The notes beneath the pieces are model-generated. The model had not been told where the DNA came from, searched no databases, and saw only the letters and a program-made list of their open reading frames with translations. This document shows, piece after piece, positions 46,961 through 58,019 of a stretch of DNA of 64,000 nucleotides (position 1 is its first letter; each line of letters starts with the position of its first letter). The stretch lies in contig JAQPZY010000353.1 of NCBI GenBank assembly GCA_029931535.1, positions 1 to 64,000 of the forward strand, written 5' to 3'. The position numbers and the translations under genes were made by a program. Source of the stretch: Margaritifera margaritifera (Eukaryota; Mollusca; Bivalvia; Unionida; Margaritiferidae).

Positions 46961-49200
46961 GCACAAAGCCGTGACATGTTTACGGAAAATATATTACACT
47001 ACAAGCTTCTTGTTTTTTTAAATGCATCTTTCTTTGTCATAAAATGTGATTATATGCAAAAATGAGAGTGAGAGAGATTATGCATATTTACTTTCGACTG
47101 ACGTTACCCGTTGCTTTTTTGAAATGTGCTGCAATTACTTTCATTTGCTGTTTAGCAATTCATTTTTAATTCTACAAGAATGTATATACTTAACTGGGTT
47201 ATTAACCTGCTATTAGTGAGCTTTTCTTATTGTCTTTTTATTTATTGATGAATTTGGTCATACAATTAACATGTACGAACTTAAAGCTTCAGATATTAAA
47301 TTGACTGAAAGTTGAACGTGTGAGCAGTACTGCAATAATCAAAGTGAACACAGTGACAATATTCGCAACGACCTTAGAATTAATAATAGCGGTTCAAAAT
47401 AAACAGAAAATAATTGGGATTTACAACCTCAGAACCTCTTCCACCTCGGGTTCAGAGTAGTTAAAAAAGTTCTACCAGGGATACCAGTTTAAAGCCATCA
47501 AAAAGATGAAGCCACGTAGTAATAACAATCAGTGCAATTAGAGATAGATTGTATAGTCTTGGGAAACATGTGGTTTAACAATTGCAGGCGATATACAAAG
47601 CATTATTCATAGATATGATGTGTTCAGCTTATGTGTACTACACTACAAATTAAACAAGAGGAAAGAAAGTATGCGCAGGAAGAAACTCCACTTAGATAAA
47701 GCTAAAACCAAACCGACGTACAAAACTGGAGGCTATTTATTATACAGTGAATGCAAATCGTATCTACCACAGATACCCAATTCACAAATAAGTTTGTAAA
47801 ATAGAAGGAAAAGATGATGATGATATTGATTGATGTCCAGGAGAAATTAACTGCTACTTCAATACGGAAATAGGCAGTTAACCCTCGATTATTATTGCTT
47901 TTAATTCAACTAGTTGAAAGTTTGTTCATGTGACTTTAATGCTAGTTTTGCTTCCCAAAGATTCAGTGCCATTTGGGAGATTATGGACATAATTTCAGTA
48001 ATTTCACATTGTTGGCCTAATTGCTAAACCCTGTATAAATATGCATTTGGTCCATGTTCTTTAACGATAAAATGTTTTATTTGTATTGACATCAACTACT
48101 TAAAAAGGATAATTGGGTCAAAATGTAGCAAATTAGTAACCGCACTGATAAACAATATTCGCTAGACATTTGGGAACAGTTTTGCAGTGTTTGTCACGTG
48201 GAACGAAATAATGTACTGTACCAAATAAATTGTATATGCATTTGGTGAAAATAATACATACAAGTTTATCTCCTAGCACAAATATTTATGTGATTACACT
48301 TTTCATCATTTTCACAGGTCCATATGGTAATATTAAACTCGTCAGTGATGAAAACAGTGTGAAAGGATTAAGGTCCACCATGGGAGTGTGAATTTTCCGT
48401 AATCCACGACGTGTGTACTGTAAGACAGCTCATCATTTGAACAAAGAGTCAATAAAAAATGTTCAGTACATACTACTACTACTACTAATTATATTAATAA
48501 TAATAATAATAAAATTAAGAATAAAAATAATTTAGACTCTACATTAAAATAATTTGGTATGGTTATGGTAAGCTTTGTAAAATTAAAAAGTATTTTTTTC
48601 TTCTTTTACAAACTGTATTTAGCTAGTTCAATTCAATTAAAATGCCAGTTATTACTGCTTTTGTGAAGTGCTTGCCTGTATTATACAAAAATACACACAC
48701 AATAAATATGATATTTGTCTTTTTAAATGATACACAATGGTCATTTTCAAGTTTAAAATAACTTCTTGATCACACTATATTATCCTAATTTTAAATGACA
48801 ATAAATATTTCAGTTTTGTTTTTCTTCAAATGTAGATGTTACCAATAATTGTATCTATTTATTGGAGAGGGACTAGTGAGTTACAATAACCTGTTGCCAA
48901 TCTATTTGCCCTTTATATGTGTATTCACTTCTGGCAATAAACTGTTTAAACTAACAAACAATTCTGAGAATGTATCAGATGTGGTAATGACTGGTTGTAA
49001 ATTTGTCTACCTGTATGTTCATAATAATTTTTATCATAATCCTATTCATTAATTTTTTCAGTCAGTGTTTCATTCTAAACTTGTGTTTTCATTTTTTTAT
49101 CTTCAGAATGCAGGAGAAATGATACCCCCTGCAGGCATGCAGAAAGGAAACTGAAATTGTGGGAGACCCCCATAAATGCAGGAGGTATAAAATGTATGGA
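46960..49200. other. Non-coding AT-rich stretch
   Basis: (CTA)n/(AAT)n at about 48,471-48,512. No gene recognised. Confidence 0.45.
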
Positions 49201-49830
49201 TTATATCAGCATTATTTTAATTCAGAACATACTGTATAAGAAGTGTTTCAGTGAAAACTCCACGGTCAATGTTGAGGGTGAGATTTGCACTTTTTTTCAT
49301 CCTTAACCATGCACATACTATAAGAAACATTCTAGTGAAAACCTCATAACAATATGGCTATTTGGTTAGGGGAAGTAGCAATATCATGACTTACAAGACA
49401 GCTGCCTTGGTAACCATTTCTGGCAGTCATATCAGCACCATTTCCTTTAGGATATACCAAATATCATTGAAATACTTAAGTAAAAACTCCATGCCAATAC
49501 AACAGTTCAAAAGAAATAGCAATAACAAGGCCCTGAAGATAATTGTCGTTGGTGTCAGATCTATACAGTTTATATTTATGAAGAAGTGTTTCAGTGAAAA
49601 TCCTGTCAACTTGACAATTCATTCTGGAGGACCAACAATATAAAGATTTTTAAGCTGGCCACCATGACAGCTATACTGAGTGTCCAAAAGGCTGCATTGT
49701 CATCAAGATTGAACTAACACTTAGAGTTAAATTGTGTGTCAGTAAAATGACCTTCCTTATGATGGTTCAGGATGAGATGCAATTTCTGATGGATAACTGA
49801 TGACAGTCCACCACATATTAAGCTCTTCTG
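49200..49830. repeat. AAGATGGC-family, block 6 (strongly decayed)
   Basis: Diverged units with GAAGTGTTTCAGTGAAAACTCC, CACCATTTCCTTTAGG, AGAAATAGCAATAACAAGG and CTGGCCACCATGACAGC, ending at the phrase AGCTCTTCTGGTAATTAG. It is older or more decayed than the other blocks. Confidence 0.6.
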
Positions 49831-49834
49831 GTAA

Positions 49835-50280
49835 TTAGTCCAAGCTGCCTCTGATCTTTCCCTCCCCATTTTGAGATATTTGGACAGTTAGATCACAGAA
49901 GCCTAAGTTAGATAGTGTTTACATTTGTTCTGGATCGTACCAAGTATATATCCCCTATCTTTTCTTCCCTTCAGTAGAATAATATTGGAAGATAACTCTT
50001 GCTCAGTGTTGCTGTCACATTGTTCTCAGTTAAATCCAGTGAGTATAGTCCACTCTGATAGCTCCTGCCATGCAGTGAACAAAATCACCAGCTTTTATTG
50101 CTAAATGTCACAGTGAAAATGATGCATCATTTCAGACATGAGAAAGGGGAATGGAAGTTTACACCTGCATGGAATTCTCCTCCTCTAATTGGCCTATTCC
50201 AGTTACTATTTGTAATTACATTGTTAGGACCAATCAGTGGAAGGAAATCCCATGTAGATTCGTACAAGGATACTTACTTT
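49835..50280. other. Non-coding stretch
   Basis: No recognised feature. A strong minus-strand donor-like GTAAGTA lies at about 50,270-50,277. Confidence 0.35.
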
Positions 50281-50304
50281 TAAATCTAATTAAATTATGT
50301 TGAC

Positions 50305-50372
50305 TTATTTTGAGAAACAGTTGTTTATATCAATATTAAACAGGAGTTGTGATAACTCGTCATACTGCCTAC
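50305..50372 (-). CDS. Candidate cytoplasmic-tail exon (RQYDELS) of a host membrane protein, minus strand
   Basis: On the minus strand an acceptor GGAGACAG ends at 50,373. In the phase left by the transmembrane exon (one base carried over) the next codons read GRQYDELSQLLFNIDIN and run to a TAA at 50,305. The two neighbouring possible AG acceptors would give immediate stops, which favours this one. A GTAAGTA donor follows the stop at about 50,277, so the exon may continue into a spliced 3' UTR. A YDEL-type tyrosine motif fits an invertebrate receptor tail. The link to the 51.6-kb exon is inferred from distance, strand and phase. Confidence 0.4.
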
Positions 50373-50499
50373 CTGTCTCCAATACCCCGAAGTAATACAG
50401 CGCAGTTAAAAGGAAAATAAGCTGCTTGTGACAAATCACTTTAATTAAATGTAAAATGTGTAGAAATTCCATATGTACCAAACTCTTGCTTTGCAGCAC

Positions 50500-51629
50500 T
50501 TTTGTAAGGAATAATTTCTCAATTACTCTTCCATAATCAACAACTTCCTAGATGCATAGGATGTAACCATATTTATAAATTCATCATTAGTGAAAGCAGT
50601 AATTGTCCATACCTGAGTCATTTAGTCCAGTCCAGTTATGCAACAAGATGAGAGTCGGTTGAAAGTGTAAAAGTGACATGAAGTCAAGCTATCTGTTAGA
50701 AAGTCTGGATTTAATTTGGGTATAATTTGATTTCATATGAGGAAGTACATGTCTAAGCAGTATGTCAGAGTAACTTTATACATTTTTGAGTTTATGTAAC
50801 TTTATACAATTTTGAATTTATGTAACGAATCATTAATATAAATCTTGCTGTAGTGAAAAGAAGAAGGTTCTTGGAATAGGTTGCACGAATCTGACAGTCT
50901 TATAAATTATGTTCCTCATGTATCTCTATAACCTGAATGTATCTTCATTATTTACTACATAGTTTGACATCACTGTTCTGTGTGATTTTCAAACAGTTTA
51001 TAAACTTTATTGGAACAGTAAATTGTTAGATCAAAGCATTCACAATAGACCGTATGTGATTTAGTGATGTCACAAGTATATTCCCGGCCCAGACTACTGA
51101 CGTAAATATTTGAAATTAATTGGATATATCCTTAAAACTAACTCATTCGCGTAGTACATTCATTTAAGGCACATACAGAAATAGGAGTCTGGTTTCCTTT
51201 AAACTTATCATATTGGTACTGGCCTTTATCCAACGTGATGAGTTAAAACAATTCACAATATTACTAATTAGTCCAAAAAATATTTAATACAATTGTAGCC
51301 TTTTTATACAAAACATTGAAAATAAAATTTTATATTGATCGTGAAAAAAAAAACCAGGTGACATTTGAAATTAAAAACACTGGATGAGAAATCTGCTGTG
51401 AGGAGGAGATTATCTGACTGATGGAGATTTTACAGGATTTTCTCTTCATGTGAGATACGAGTTTATTTGACCTCCCATTCTCAGCAACTTGTACACAAAC
51501 AAGGCTAACTGCACCACAGTATCACTGGGTATGGCAGACTAGGTTATGGTTAAGTACAATGAGTTATCACTGCCCAATTAATTAAATGTGATAAATGATA
51601 ATGCATGATCCCTCTCTATCTCTTCTTAC
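50500..51629. other. Probable intron between candidate host exons
   Basis: No repeat of the AAGATGGC family and no coding signal. It lies between the two minus-strand exon candidates. Confidence 0.35.
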
Positions 51630-51767
51630 CATCACTGTGGGATTTTTGTACTCTTCTTCTCCTGTAGAGTATAATGCCCACAACAGCAACCATGATTGAC
51701 AGTAGGACAACCGCACCAACAGCACCCCCAATTATTACTTCATCAGCTATCTCATGTTTATTGCTCT
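51630..51767 (-). CDS. Transmembrane exon of a host type I membrane protein, minus strand
   Basis: A 138-bp exon bounded on the minus strand by TGTTGTTTTTCAG and GTAAGAAG, both good splice sites. It is phase 1 at both ends. It encodes a short stalk (SNKHEIADE), a single hydrophobic helix (VIIGGAVGAVVLLSIMVAVV, continuing GIILY) and a stop-transfer RRRR followed by QKSHSD. This is the classic layout of a separate transmembrane exon in immunoglobulin- or EGF-domain receptors. The extracellular exons would lie at higher coordinates, but none was recognised before the window end, so the receptor family is unknown. The downstream candidate is at 50,305-50,372. Confidence 0.75.
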
Positions 51768-51769
51768 CT

Positions 51770-52365
51770 GAAAAACAACATGATATTATTAAATATGGTC
51801 ACTGATTGACAACTAACTCATAGTTGGTGTATATATGTACACAGACGTAAAATTATAATGGAACTATGGCTTCACCTGCTACAATTAAGCATGATGAAGC
51901 TAGAAATCCATTCATATTTATTCATTCCTTTATCCATTGTAATATTTATGAATATATAGCTTTGACCCTCTTTTATCTTATTCCTAGAATTTGAGTTACT
52001 ACAAGCATGCAACTGCAGTAGCTAGAAATATGCTTTAATATAGCCATACATTATAGGCTTCTGTAAATAGTCCCATATGCTGGACTTGTTTTGATATGAC
52101 TCACTTCTGAATGACTAAAATGACAAAGTTAAGCATTGGGAGTTTCCGATAAGAACCTCATATTCTGATTTGATAAATAATTGTTGTAAATGACATAGGT
52201 GCTCTATCTCCAGCATCTGCTGCAGTCTCGTGCATTTTTACCTATTTATGACTAACCTACAGCACTTCTACACAGGAATCAATATCTCCTGCATTTTATA
52301 CAATGTAGCAAAGTATGTTATTGTTGAAAATATTTCATTAGCCTCTTTACATTTTGTAGACTTCT
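51770..52365. other. Non-coding stretch (probable intron)
   Basis: No coding or repeat signal recognised upstream of the transmembrane exon. Confidence 0.4.
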
Positions 52366-52369
52366 GAAG

Positions 52370-53700
52370 GGCTTACACTGGGGTCATCAAAATAAAAAAT
52401 GTAACTTATCCCTTCAGACAAAAGAGAGTTCTTAAGTGAGAATTTAAAACAGAAGTGAGGAAGAAGTGATGTACATAATTTGCAGAATTTCCAGGAATTT
52501 AATATAAGACCATTTTTTCCTTTTAACTGCTGAGTGTTGAAACCATCTCTGATATTCTTCAGCAATATCAAGATTTTCAAATAAATTAGCTGCTGTGGTG
52601 CACATATTGGATGTCAGATTGGCACCATTTTCATTTAGGACAAAGTAGACATCATTGAAAGTATTTTGGTCAAAATCCCATGTCATAATGATCTTCCATT
52701 TTCGGGAGTAGTGACAACAAGATTTTTACAACAACCGTCATCACAGCCATATTGGATGCACGACTGGCACCGTTTTCATTTAGGACCAACGAGGTATCAT
52801 AAGAAGTCTATTGATGAACACCCCATGTTGATAAAACAATATTTTCAAGCTAGCCACCATGGTGGCCACATTGAGGGTTAGTCATTTTCATTTATGACCA
52901 AGTATACACTATAATTACTCTTCTGATGACAATCCCATATCACAATTACCTTTCCTTTTATAGGAGTATCTAAAACAAGATTTTCAAGATGGCCACACAT
53001 TGGACATCACCTCAGCACAATTTTAATTTAAGATCAACAAAACATTATAACAAGTCTTTTAGTGAAAACCCCATGATTATATGACCATTCATTCAGGAGT
53101 AGTAGTGATAACAAGATTTTCAAACTGGCCACTGTGGCAGCCATAGTAGAACCCAAATCATCACTATTTTCACTTAGAATCTAGTAGACACCATGCGACG
53201 TCTTTTGATGAAAACCCCATGTCAATATGACTTTCTGTTGAGTCAGAAGGAGTAGCAATAACAAGATTCTCTAAATGGTTGCTGTGCGAATCATATAGGA
53301 TATCATATTTTTATTCAGGACCAAGTAGACATCATAAAAACGCTTTTAGTGAAAACCTCATGTTGGTGTGACTATCCATTCAGGAGGAGCAGCAATAATA
53401 AAATTTTCAAGATGGCCACTCTGGTGGCTATATTGGATGTCAGATAGGCACCATGATCAGCTAAAACCAACTGAATATCACAAGCAGTCTTTTGGTTAAA
53501 ACCCCACTTCAATATAACTTTCTGTTCAGGATGATTTGCTATAGAATATTTTCAAGATGGCGGCTGTGTTGGCCATATTGGACATGAGATCGGCACTATG
53601 TTTTACTTAGGAACAACTAGACATCATAAGAAGTATTTTAGTGAAAACATCATGTTGATATGACTATCCATTAAGGAGGAGTAGCAATACCAAAATTTTG
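52370..53700. repeat. AAGATGGC-family tandem array, block 7
   Basis: The leader (AGACCATTTTTTCCTTTTAA...TCTGATATTCTTCAG at about 52,505-52,560) is followed by about eight ~145-bp units. It is interrupted at 53,700-54,050 by unrelated sequence and then continues as block 8. Confidence 0.85.
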
Positions 53701-53704
53701 TAAC

Positions 53705-54050
53705 TAATGCAGCTAGACTGTAGTGTAGTAAATTTGGAGATGTGAACAGGAAATTTCGATATGAAATGTGCATATAAACAATAATTATCTAAAATGACTT
53801 AAGCCAAATAAAACATATGTGTGGTTCTGGTTACATTGAAAAACAAATTAGAGTAGGTTACCCGGTACAAACTTTTTTTTTTTGTTAATTTATTTGTTGT
53901 TGGTCCCGATAGATTTAAATGAATCATAAACTAGAAAATAATCACTCGAAACCAGAACCACACATACTTTTTTATTTGGTCTTAGTGATATATTTTTTAC
54001 CACTGAGGTCCCCTCACCCTACACCCATAGTCTCAAACATGAATCATTGG
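53705..54050. other. Spacer inside the array with an imperfect inverted repeat
   Basis: GTGTGGTTCTGGTTACATTG (from 53,820) is partly mirrored by CGAAACCAGAACCACACATA (from 53,947). The arms are about 15-20 bp, with a T run between. It may be a small foldback insertion in the array; the ends were not resolved. Confidence 0.4.
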
Positions 54051-54054
54051 TCAG

Positions 54055-54665
54055 ATATGACATCAGATTGGCACCATTTTCCTTTAAAATTAACTACACA
54101 TAAGAAGTCTGTCAGCTAAAATCCCATGTTGATATGACCATCCATTCCGGAGGAGTAGCAATGGCAAGATTCTCAAGATATCAGTTGTGGTGGCCATACT
54201 GGATATTATATTAGCACAATTTTCATTTAGGGCCATCTATACATCATAATAAGTATTATGGTGAAAACCCCCATTTCAATATGACTTTCCATTCAGGAGG
54301 AGTAGCAATAACAATAGTTTCAAAATGGGTGCTGTGGCAACAATATTGGATGTCAGATTGGCACCATTTTCATGAAGGACCAAATAGACATCATAAGAAG
54401 TTTTTTAATGAAAACCTCATGTTTATTCAACCTTGCATTCAGGGGGAGTAGCGATAACAAGATTTTCAAGTTGGCTGCTGTACTGGCCATATATTATGTC
54501 CGAGCGGTACAAATTTCATTTTGGACCAACTAGACCATGTCATGAAAGTTTCATAGAAATCCTCCAAGTAGCTTAGGAGGAGTAGCGATTACAAACTTGT
54601 GCTAACGAATGGATGGATGGATGAAAGGCCATCCCATATGTTCTTCTGATATATGACCAGTAGAG
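54055..54665. repeat. AAGATGGC-family tandem array, block 8 with fixed end
   Basis: About four units, then the terminal sentence with TTTCATAGAAATCCTCC, AGCGATTACAAACTTGTGCT, GGATGGATGGATGAAAGGCC and GACCAGTAGAGTTA at 54,650-54,665. This is the same end as blocks 1, 2 and 5. Confidence 0.85.
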
Positions 54666-54687
54666 TTACAAAGTTAGAGGTTTACAA

Positions 54688-55136
54688 TAAGGACATGGTT
54701 TTGACCGCTAAAAGAGGCGACGAAACTCAGGTAAAAATATGCAAAAACACTGTGCACCACCAATTTCAATTTAGCTGAGAGTGAGGCCATGACTTGGGTA
54801 CCACCTGCTTTGATCTGGCTGTGCATATAGCTGCCTCTTTTGTCCACAAGTTAATTGAGCTTATTAACTGGGGCTCTACCAACTTTAAAATGTTAATGTG
54901 AAAAGGCGACAATTATGAGCATGAGGATATCGTGCAGCTTGGCAAGGATTGGATTACCACTGACTTCGACACTACGATAAGCTGTGCTGCTCAAAAGGTC
55001 ACGAATCATTTGGGTAGCTATGTAAGGATTGGGGTGCCACCAACTATGCCCATGTAATGGCCAGGGCAGCCAAAAATGGACACAAGTTCATTATGCGACT
55101 TTGTCAGGAGTGGGGCGCCAACAATTCTTGTTAAAG
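54688..55136 (+). pseudogene. Ankyrin-like repeat protein fragment (type B2 element or neighbour)
   Basis: Plus-strand frames contain repeating units of about 31-33 residues ending in 'C-x-x-W-G-A'. Visible pieces are HEDIVQLGKDWITTDFDT (54,920-54,975), CKDWGATNYAHVMARAAKN (55,020-55,076) and IMRLCQEWGANN (55,094-55,129). This 'G-H-x-x-I-V-R-L-C-x-x-W-G-A' pattern is a viral-style ankyrin-type repeat. One in-frame TGA (about 54,898) and a frameshift near 55,018 break it. It starts right after the end of array block 8, so its amino end may have been lost. Its position before the capsid-side genes of the B2 relic suggests an accessory gene, which is inference. Confidence 0.6.
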
Positions 55137-55329
55137 CAGCCTAGACTTAACAAGTGCAAAAAGATAGGGAAACGGCCATTGTATTTTAAAGTAGCATTTT
55201 AGCTGTGTGAATATGATAGCGGTGGTGCAGTCAGCACAATTAACTGATGAAGTGAACTGCGCAAGTGCCAGAAAAAAATGAACTATGCATATACAGTTTA
55301 TGATGAATCTCCATAAATTTGTGTCATTA

Positions 55330-55925
55330 AATTTTCGTGAGCTTTGACTCTTCCGTGGGCCATGAGTTTGTTTTCCATTGCTTTTTCAGTTTGTTATGGG
55401 ACGGACTTGGTGTGAGCCTTGTGCACATTTGACCATATTTCATTCTTCATGGCTGTGTATTTTTCGAGTTCATTTAGGACAAGCATGAACACTTCTGTGG
55501 AGATGTGTTGTCATGTAGTGCCTTATATATGTTGTTTACAACTGTCTTGAGCTTTGTTTCAGCCAAGATACGAATTTGATCATGTTTCTTGGCAGTGGTC
55601 AGCTGCCGTCTAACGAAAGCCCCAGCTATCAAAAGCAGGCCACAGCTCAGCGGTGTTATTTCCAAGAGTATATCTAGAGGAGCTTCAATGATTATTTATT
55701 GCAGACCTACCCCCACCAAACTGGCGCCCAGAGACACACAGCCGTCAGTGTGGTGTCAGAACCATCCACTATATTTATTTTGCACCTGTATTTTTTGTAC
55801 AAAGCATGCCATTGTTCAGCTTCTGTGCAAAGAAAAGCTTCAGGGTTGCAGTACTGTTTCGGAAAAGTCATGTGGGTCATCAATCATCGCATATAGGATC
55901 ATTATAATTCCTCTACAAGCAGTGT
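55330..55925 (-). pseudogene. Conserved Polinton/adintovirus-associated membrane protein, degenerate
   Basis: The minus strand from 55,925 reads EQWHALYKKYRCKINIVDGS (about 55,760-55,820). A small-residue-rich hydrophobic stretch ending in GLLLIAGAFVRRQLTTAKK follows, then HDQIRILAETKLKTVVN and IYKALHDN, and after a frameshift VFMLVLNELEKYTAMKNEI (about 55,425-55,495). The layout of a leading 'LY-KYR ... VDG-D' segment, a membrane part, then 'KHD-I-x-LA-x-KL ... ALxD ... LELEKY-x-MK-x-EI' is a recurrent small-protein family beside capsid genes in invertebrate Polinton-type elements. The product is probably virion or membrane associated; its exact role is unknown to me. Confidence 0.55.
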
Positions 55926-56249
55926 GATATTAAAGTTTAACTGATCTGGAGGGGTGGAGGGTTAGCTCCCTTGTGGATATGCACCTCTAAACTGTTGCCG
56001 TGGCATACGGGCAAGACAGCAGTGATATCAAATAAATTATCAGTTATTTCTAATATCATTAGATCTGGAGCTTATACAGTCTTCAGCAGGTTTGCCAAGA
56101 GTCACAGATACCATGCCTTCTGTCTGCTGATGCAGCAGCTTGTTTCTGATCCATTACTGTGATGCGGCAGAACACATCTTTTTTTTAAATATAACTCAGT
56201 TTTTATTTCTAGTGTGACGAGCAATAGAGGATCTACATATAACAGAGAC

Positions 56250-56630
56250 AAAACGCAATTGACCATAGATGCTAGTGATCTCATTTTGAGTGCTCTGTGT
56301 GACCCCAGCTCTCAATGTCCATCTGCTTTGCATCCTCTTTCTAACCCAATCTGAACTATCTGAACTAGTACATGTCAACCGCAAGGAGATGCAGATACTC
56401 TTGCAGCAATGGTTTGTATTCCTTGTCAATGTCATGCACTTGTCTTGCGAGCTGCACCAATACTCTGTCTTTCTCACTGATTGCATGATCTGAAGGTGGC
56501 ATGACTAATTTGTGTTCCTTGTCTCTGTCTGGTTGCTCCCTGATCACTTTGTTTTTAACTAGTCTAGTGACATTTTTAACTGAAGAAGCCGAAGATGATC
56601 AGGATGGCGGAGAATTATGATGCTTGTGAA
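56250..56630 (-). pseudogene. Unrecognised small protein of the B2 element, minus strand
   Basis: The minus-strand frame from about 56,630 reads VTRLVKNKVIREQPDRDK, then HAISEKDRVLVQLARQVHDI and EYKPLLQEYLHLLAVDMY before a stop at 56,365. Coding-like text continues in shifted frames to about 56,250. It is hydrophilic with helical character. It is downstream of other minus-strand capsid-side genes, so it may be a structural accessory gene; the family is not identified. Confidence 0.35.
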
Positions 56631-56748
56631 CTGACATTGAGGCCCTCACACCATATGGTGTCTCCAGTGGTAAATATAGGTGCAAATTTAGTTGTAAAGC
56701 TTTCGTATTAGATGTTATCGAGTGACTGATCACAGCTGTCCTTATGTG

Positions 56749-57905
56749 CCCATATGACTCTGTTTACAAGGATTGAAAGTGTTGCAGATTTTCCTTTACC
56801 ATGTTTCCCATGGAAGTTTAATGAAGCAAAATTTGACATCTGGGACAGTTATAATGTCGTTGTTGTTGCTAAGGGTAAAACCACCAATGTTCCGAAACTG
56901 TTGAATCCCAGTGATAGTAATCAGATGCATGTATTACTGTAATACCACTGACTGACGTGATATTGTTGGCCATTAAGTATATGACCTTCATCGAGTGGTT
57001 ACTGAAGAAGCCCAAACCACCAATAGTGTGTTAAAAGTGCTGTTAACGCTAATCATAGCAAAAAAAAAAAAATTAATAACTATAGCAACGCAGAGAGAGT
57101 ACAGATCCATATACTGTTGCTCATCCTCGATGTGTTTTGGCAGGATGTTTTTATGTTCCAGACCGAAGTTTTTCGACATAACCAATACGATCGAGGTGGA
57201 CATAAACCTATAGGACATTGATACAGATTGGGGCATTGGTTTCAGTGTGTGTATCATCTCTGTAGAACTCGGGTAATGTGAATCCAAAGATGGGAGCTAG
57301 TGAGCTGAGATAGAACTGTTAGTTTGGATCAGTACCTGCCTGATCACCGTGTTGTAGTCCGCAGTCATTTCAGGAACTGCAACCTGCATTACTCTTTTGA
57401 GCATGTCAGTGTTGTAATTCCCATCAGCAATGGTGACGTCTATCATTGGCTGGTTGGGGTCAGGCTCACAACAAATTTGTTGTTACCAAGTGCAGCTAAA
57501 ATGTTGCACCATCCTGGGCTGAACAAAATCTCTTACAGCCCTACATGGGTACCAGGATAAGTGCATGTGACCTGTTCTAGAGCCACCAGCTGAACCAGAT
57601 GATTAGTCAATACAACATACATTGTCAAAACAATGCAGCAACGGTATAGCAGCAAGTACTTCGCTTTAATAGTGACCTGAAATACAGTGTCAGTTGTGCA
57701 TTTGGTAATAATGATGCAGAGAAAGTGCAGATCCATGAACGGTTGCTCAACCTCTAAATGTTTGATTTTGTAGGTGTTTTGCTTCGGATGAAATTTATTG
57801 ACATAGCCATTAAGTATCCTACCTATCGTCAAATGGAAGAATGGTGTGGACAACTGGTGCTCAGGAAAGGCAGATGGTAAGATGACATTTTGGCAAAATC
57901 AACTA
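56749..57905 (+). pseudogene. Long unrecognised plus-strand gene of the B2 element (candidate virion protein)
   Basis: Successive plus-strand frames give consistent protein text over more than 1 kb: RIESVADFPLPCFPW (from about 56,766), NVPKLLNPSDSNQMHVLL, TTNSVLKVLLTLIIA (about 57,010-57,055), FFDITNTIEVDINL (about 57,170-57,210), RVVVRSHFRNCNLHYSFEHV (about 57,345-57,405), KMLHHPGLNKISYSPTWVPG (57,500-57,558), DAEKVQIHERLLNL (about 57,712-57,755) and VLLRMKFIDIAIKYPT (about 57,775-57,820). Frameshifts separate them. The amount of continuous text and the place among Polinton genes suggest a large structural protein, perhaps the type B major capsid protein, but I see no diagnostic motif and make no firm call. 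Confidence 0.4.
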
Positions 57906-58019
57906 AATTTTGCCATCTTGAGCACAACCACTGGTTGTGTCATCTGTGTTTGCGACCATCTGTTGTCTAGGGGAGCATAGCTGCCAGAAATGGTGCACAG
58001 ATTTTACTGATTCCATGTT

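Noticed and set aside
49090..49200. Plus-strand acceptor-like TATCTTCAG followed by a possible exon
   Set aside because: The following frame soon meets stops, and the segment is an imperfect duplication of a GCAGGAG word.
30055..54665. Regularly spaced repeats resembling a CRISPR array
   Set aside because: Units are degenerate, about 145 bp and contiguous without constant-length spacers, no cas-like gene is present, and the DNA is animal.
56988..57853. Minus-strand open frames of 99 and 106 codons
   Set aside because: The plus strand gives longer, more protein-like and mutually consistent text here, so these are shadows.
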